Part shown: one piece after another, positions 14,845 through 17,257 of the stretch | Numbering within the stretch: position 1 is the stretch's first letter | How the letters are laid out: every line of letters begins with the position of its first letter | Source: JABCPE02 sp963518845 | Lineage (GTDB): Bacteria; Bacteroidota; Bacteroidia; Flavobacteriales; Weeksellaceae | Assembly: GCA_963518845.1 (NCBI GenBank) | Contig: CAUQKV010000031.1 | Span: 1-17,257, forward strand | Length of the DNA: 17,257 bases | Direction: 5' to 3' | Program-made: the position numbers and the translations under genes | Notes under the pieces: generated by a model | Databases searched by the model: none | Seen by the model: only the letters and a program-made list of their open reading frames with translations | Told to the model about the DNA's origin: nothing

Positions 14845-14876
14845 TTTTGCTAATCAATAAAATATCCTTATTTTTG
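14845..14876 (+). promoter_or_regulatory. Consensus promoter of the HdeD-like gene
   Basis: TTTTG at 14845-14849 is followed after exactly 19 bases by TATTTTTG (14869-14876), a full match to the Bacteroidota -33/-7 consensus. The ATG at 14904 follows after a 27-base AT-rich stretch. Confidence 0.85.
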
Positions 14877-14903
14877 CGTCATTAATTTTTAAATGATAAA
14901 GTT

Positions 14904-15536
14904 ATGTTGCATTTTTTCAAATCCATCAGAAGATCAGTAAAACACTGGTACATTCCCCTTATATTAGGGATTTTGTTCATTCTTTGTGGTATAGGGGTAA
15001 TTATATCACCACAAGATTCTTATCTTACCCTTTCAATACTCTTTAGTCTTTCGTTCTTAGTATCGGGGATAACTGAATCCTTCTTTGCTCTACAGAATAC
15101 TAAAAATCTCAATGGTTGGGGTTGGTATTTGGTAAGCGGACTCATTTCATTGATAATGGGTATCTTTTTACTTATGTATCCTGCCCTATCAATGTTTATA
15201 TTACCATTGGTAGTAGGTTTTACGTTGCTATTCCGTTCGTTTCAGCTACTTGGTTTTGCCTTCGAAGAAAAAGAAGCAGGCGTACTGAATTGGGGGAACT
15301 TAGCCATAGTGAGCGTATTGAGTATTATCCTCTCGTTCATTTTGATTGCTAATCCTATCTTTACAGGTATCTCATTAGTAGTATTCACAGGTTTAGCATT
15401 TATCTTCACAGGTATTTCATCTGTAATACTTTCGTTCAATCTGAAAAAGTTAAAAGGTTCTGCTCAAAAGTTATCAGATGATTTAAAGAACCGCATAGAA
15501 GACCTCGAAAAAGAAGTGAAAGAAGCTACGAAATAA
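14904..15536 (+). CDS. HdeD family (DUF308) membrane protein
   Basis: The 210-residue protein has six predicted membrane helices in three hairpins, typical of HdeD/DUF308: about 17-35 (YIPLILGILFILCGIGVII), 42-61 (TLSILFSLSFLVSGITESFF), 73-92, 95-113, 130-148 and 153-175. The helix ends have the family pattern of G-rich turns, as in GWGWYLVSGLISLIMGIFLL and FTGLAFIFTGISSVI. A charged helical tail (QKLSDDLKNRIEDLEKEVKE) closes the protein on the cytoplasmic side. HdeD of E. coli is linked to acid resistance; whether this protein does the same is unknown. It has its own consensus promoter and is followed by a terminator, so it is a single-gene unit. It stands next to the compositional break. 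Confidence 0.9.
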   Translation: MLHFFKSIRRSVKHWYIPLILGILFILCGIGVIISPQDSYLTLSILFSLSFLVSGITESFFALQNTKNLNGWGWYLVSGLISLIMGIFLLMYPALSMFILPLVVGFTLLFRSFQLLGFAFEEKEAGVLNWGNLAIVSVLSIILSFILIANPIFTGISLVVFTGLAFIFTGISSVILSFNLKKLKGSAQKLSDDLKNRIEDLEKEVKEATK

Positions 15537-15560
15537 CAGCAAATTAGTAAAATACCACTG

Positions 15561-15609
15561 GCACAAGTCTATAGTTATACCTATGATTACAGAGCTATAG
15601 TGCTTTTTT
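15561..15609 (+). terminator. Possible terminator of the HdeD-like gene
   Basis: GCAC (15561-15564) and TATAG (15570-15574) pair with CTATAGTGC (15595-15603), leaving a five-base bulge and a long loop. Six T follow (15604-15609). It lies 24 bases after the stop codon. Confidence 0.45.
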
Positions 15610-15615
15610 GCAGAA

Positions 15616-15652
15616 AATACCTCCAAAGAATTAAATACTCTTTGGAGGTATT
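15616..15652. terminator. Perfect 14-base hairpin at the end of the AT-rich segment
   Basis: AATACCTCCAAAGA (15616-15629) is the exact reverse complement of TCTTTGGAGGTATT (15639-15652) with a 9-base loop. A T-containing stretch (ATGATTTTATAG) follows on the plus strand and TTTTCTG on the minus strand, so it could be a second or bidirectional terminator. It is the last feature before composition changes. Confidence 0.55.
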
Positions 15653-15673
15653 ATGATTTTATAGTTGACGCGC
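15653..15673. other. Compositional junction between two Bacteroidota-type DNAs
   Basis: Left of about 15660 the DNA is AT-rich in genes and gaps alike; right of about 15670 it is GC-rich with codons such as CGC, GCG and CTG dominating rluD. The change happens within some 20 bases (from ATGATTTTATAG to GACGCGCCTACG), with no transposase, integrase, tRNA or flanking repeat at the border. The simplest reading is an assembly join of two organisms. Confidence 0.75.
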
Positions 15674-15768
15674 CTACGTCCACTTTGAGCTACGTACGTG
15701 GCTCTAATATCTACGTACGTGGATCTTTGGATTTACGTGCCTGGTCTTTAAGACTACGTGCATAGATG
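15674..15768. repeat. Spaced CTACGT repeat cluster
   Basis: CTACGT or TACGT cores occur at 15674, 15690, 15711, 15734 and 15754, that is every 16 to 23 bases. The two best units are CTACGTACGTGGCTCTAATAT (its first 12 bases are shared with the next unit) and CTACGTACGTGGATCTTTGG. The ACGTACGT core is self-complementary. The layout recalls the roughly 23-base minisatellites inside BrickBuilt MITEs of Porphyromonas gingivalis, but I have not shown homology. There are too few, too variable units for a CRISPR array. Confidence 0.6.
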
Positions 15769-15981
15769 CGGAAAAACCACTACGGGATGGCGCTTTTTTC
15801 TTCACGAAAATGATGCTTTCCCCTCCGCTGGGTAAGAGGAATACTCGCGATAAGGCGAAGGGCTTGCGTATCGCTGCGGAGAGGCATATCGGGGAGCTGG
15901 GCGTGTGATGCCTTAGCACTCTCAATATAGGTCGGTATCACCCCGCTCACGAGATCGCTTCTTCACTCCTCCTGAAATAGC
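15769..15981. other. GC-rich intergenic stretch without a clear gene
   Basis: The minus strand holds an open frame ending at TAG (15780-15782), with an ATG at 15887 giving 35 residues (MPLRSDTQALRLIASIPLTQ and on). It can be extended upstream without an ATG. It shows no recognisable family and could be chance or a remnant. A second minus-strand frame (15704-15925) overlaps the CTACGT repeats and is no more convincing. Nothing else is visible. Confidence 0.5.
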
Positions 15982-16018
15982 ATAGGGCGGCACGCATCAC
16001 GTATGCGTACCGCCCTAT
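15982..16018 (-). terminator. Strong 16-pair hairpin downstream of rluD
   Basis: ATAGGGCGGCACGCAT (15982-15997) pairs with ATGCGTACCGCCCTAT (16003-16018) across a 5-base loop. On the minus strand all 16 positions pair, one as G-U; on the plus strand that pair is a mismatch. It begins about 40 bases past the rluD stop. The following minus-strand bases (GCTATTTCAGG) are only weakly T-rich, so termination efficiency is uncertain. Confidence 0.65.
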
Positions 16019-16057
16019 CAGTATGGGACTTATGTCGGGGAGATCTTCTCCTATTTC

Positions 16058-17233
16058 TTATTCGTTGTCGACCTGCGCAGCGTAGGTGCGCCAGCGCTCT
16101 AAGAGTTGCTGGAGGTCGCTGGGAAGCTCACTATCGAAGAGCATCTCTTCGCCCGTCACGGGGTGAACGAAGCCCAGCGTCTTAGCGTGGAGTGCCTGAC
16201 GGGGGCAGAGCGTGAGACAGTTTTGGACGAACTGCTTGTAGCGTGAGAACTGGTTGCCCCAAAGGATCTTGTCGCCACCATAGCGCGCATCAGCGAAGAG
16301 CGGGTGACCGATGTGGCGCATGTGGGCGCGGATCTGGTGTGTGCGCCCCGTCTCGAGTCGGCATTCGACCCAGCTGACGTAGGCCAGCTCTTCGAGGAGG
16401 GTGTAGTGCGTGACGGCGTGCTTGCCCTTGGGTGAGCCTTCTGGATAGACTGCCATCTGCAGGCGGTCACGCTCATCACGGCCGATGTTGCCGATGATCG
16501 TGCCTTCGGCTTCCTTCAGTCTTCCCCAGACGAGGGCGCGGTAGGTGCGACGGGTCGTCTTGTTGAAGAACTGACGTGCCAGATGCGCCTTCGCTTCGGG
16601 ACGCTTGGCGATGACGAGCAGGCCGCTCGTGTCCTTGTCGATGCGATGGACGAGACCGACGTTGGGGTCGGCGGGATCATAGAGGGGATCATCCTGCAGG
16701 TAGTATGCGAGCGCATTGACCAGCGTGCCGGTATAGTTACCGTGCCCTGGATGGACGACGAGCCCCGCAGGCTTGTTGACCACCATTAGCACCTCATCTT
16801 CGTAGACGACATCCAGCGGTATGGGCTCGGGGATGATCTCGAGCTCATGCTTGGGACGGCGTAGCTGGAGGGTGACGACGTCGAGGGGCTTGATGCGGTA
16901 GTTGCTCTTGACGGGCTTGTCGCCGACGAAGACATACCCTCCGTCAAGCGCCTGCTGGATGCGACTACGACTGCTACCCGTCATGCGTGTAGCCAGATAC
17001 TTGTCGATGCGCATAGGCGCCTGCCCCTTGTCAGCTACGACACGGAAGTGCTCATAGAGCGGTGAGCTATCGGCATGCTGGAGATAGGAGACGGCAGCGG
17101 CATCGAGGCGCTCGACCTCGGCGGTGCCATCGGGGAGGAAGAGATCTTCGTCGCCTTCCCAGGCTTCGCTATCGAGGAGTAGCTCCTCGTCAGTCAGTGG
17201 ATTACCACCAGTCATTGCTGATGCCTCCGTCAT
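16058..17233 (-). CDS. rluD: RluA/RluD family 23S rRNA pseudouridine synthase
   Basis: The enzyme isomerises uridines in 23S rRNA to pseudouridine. The 391-residue protein has an acidic N-terminal extension of about 70 residues, an S4 RNA-binding domain (about 74-125: MRIDKYLATRMTGSSRSRIQ, then GYVFVGDKPVKSNYRI), and the catalytic domain with the motif HRIDKDTSGLLVIAK, in which the Asp of RIDKDTSG is the catalytic residue. Other family marks are VVNKPAGLVVHPGHG, RTYRALVWG, ECRLETGRTHQIRAHMRHIG and RQALHAKTLGFVHP. The ATG at 17233 is the longest start; the ATG at 17215 has a GGAGG eight bases upstream and is equally credible. The reading frame stays open to the window edge, but the tail of the preceding gene overlaps here. 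GC-rich codon use sets it apart from genes on the left. RluD versus another RluA member is a family-level call. Confidence 0.93.
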   Translation of the reverse strand: MTEASAMTGGNPLTDEELLLDSEAWEGDEDLFLPDGTAEVERLDAAAVSYLQHADSSPLYEHFRVVADKGQAPMRIDKYLATRMTGSSRSRIQQALDGGYVFVGDKPVKSNYRIKPLDVVTLQLRRPKHELEIIPEPIPLDVVYEDEVLMVVNKPAGLVVHPGHGNYTGTLVNALAYYLQDDPLYDPADPNVGLVHRIDKDTSGLLVIAKRPEAKAHLARQFFNKTTRRTYRALVWGRLKEAEGTIIGNIGRDERDRLQMAVYPEGSPKGKHAVTHYTLLEELAYVSWVECRLETGRTHQIRAHMRHIGHPLFADARYGGDKILWGNQFSRYKQFVQNCLTLCPRQALHAKTLGFVHPVTGEEMLFDSELPSDLQQLLERWRTYAAQVDNE

Positions 17234-17257
17234 CCTTCTTCTCGGGTGTGGCTGGTG
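17202..17257 (-). CDS. C-terminal tail of the gene upstream of rluD (5' partial), possibly a PASTA protein
   Basis: On the minus strand one frame enters at the window edge and ends at TAA (17204-17202). It spells PATPEKKDDGGISNDWW, a Pro/Lys/Asp-rich tail ending in two tryptophans. It overlaps the rluD start by 14 or 32 bases, depending on which ATG rluD uses, which suggests translational coupling. In many Bacteroidota a PASTA-domain protein lies just before rluD, so that identity is inferred from gene order. With only 17 residues visible it cannot be confirmed. Confidence 0.5.
   Translation of the reverse strand, partial: PATPEKKDDGGISNDWW

Larger units (their letters stand above)
14077..14903. 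other. Gene-poor stretch of about 830 bases with several non-coding signals
   Basis: I see no convincing gene here. A plus-strand frame is open for 76 codons from the stop at 14112-14114 to the TAA at 14343-14345 but has no ATG. It reads GITRRLGNDLVIVLILFDYT and later NLIGNDLVTEF, so it may be a remnant. A minus-strand frame in the same region spells LIVSKEVRKIVYSLYPEVTE, also without a start. Between about 14565 and 14780 the minus strand spells broken fragments such as ENVDLLDSYIKWQIA and DCLDKVLSKIHKEI in shifting frames, which would fit a decayed gene. The 61-residue frame at 14378-14563 overlaps hairpins and lacks protein character. The clear elements (direct repeat, two promoters, folded element) are listed separately. 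Confidence 0.6.

Noticed and set aside
15674..15768. CRISPR array
   Set aside because: Repeat units are short, variable and irregularly spaced, with no cas gene in the window.
15704..15925. 73-residue minus-strand ORF
   Set aside because: It crosses the CTACGT repeats and has no recognisable features; a competing frame in the same stretch is equally open.
16156..16716. Minus-strand ORFs of 107 and 66 residues and nearby plus-strand ORFs
   Set aside because: These are alternate frames inside the GC-rich rluD gene, where stop codons are rare.

Overview
The window looks like a composite of two Bacteroidota genomes. Bases 1 to about 15655 are AT-rich and read like a flavobacterium, probably of the Weeksellaceae type (Riemerella, Bergeyella or Chryseobacterium relatives). 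The support is signal peptides ending in FGQ or FAQ, promoters of the TTG-N19-TAnnTTTG class, a TonB-dependent receptor with an outer membrane beta-barrel domain, and tandem families of small secreted proteins. From about 15670 to the end the DNA becomes clearly GC-rich with different codon choice. It carries an RluD-type pseudouridine synthase, the tail of an upstream protein and a CTACGT-rich repeat cluster, which together suggest Porphyromonas or a relative. The species names are inference; the compositional break is visible directly. A mis-joined (chimeric) metagenomic contig is the simplest explanation.

Layout of the AT-rich part. (1) 1-1408: two tandem paralogues of an unknown secreted protein, the first present only as its last 36 residues. 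(2) 1453-3479: housekeeping genes der (ribosome assembly GTPase) and upp (uracil salvage), each followed by an intrinsic terminator. (3) 3599-6106, minus strand: a TonB-dependent outer membrane receptor, ending at a UUCG-capped terminator that faces the upp terminator. (4) 6218-9497: a fused SpmA/SpmB-like membrane protein, followed almost without a gap by a membrane-bound TPR protein with a C-terminal LuxR-like helix-turn-helix. (5) 9602-10878: a YdjI-like SPFH/SHOCT protein and a small zinc-ribbon protein, probably one operon ending at a perfect palindromic terminator. (6) 10970-14076: three tandem copies of a unit made of promoter, signal-peptide protein with WG-repeat-like segments, and (for the first two copies) terminator. 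The ends of the proteins are conserved and the middle is highly divergent. (7) 14077-14903: about 830 bases without a convincing gene, holding an in-frame 16-base direct repeat, a near-perfect minus-strand promoter with no gene behind it, a folded element, and the excellent promoter of the next gene. (8) 14904-15536: an HdeD/DUF308 membrane protein followed by two hairpins.

The GC-rich part (about 15670-17257) holds a spaced CTACGT repeat array, a strong hairpin behind rluD, rluD on the minus strand, and the C-terminal end of the preceding gene, which overlaps the rluD start. Nothing here is a CRISPR array, an intact insertion sequence or a phage. The most unusual content is the tandem secreted family with conserved ends and divergent centres, and the gene-poor stretch after it.
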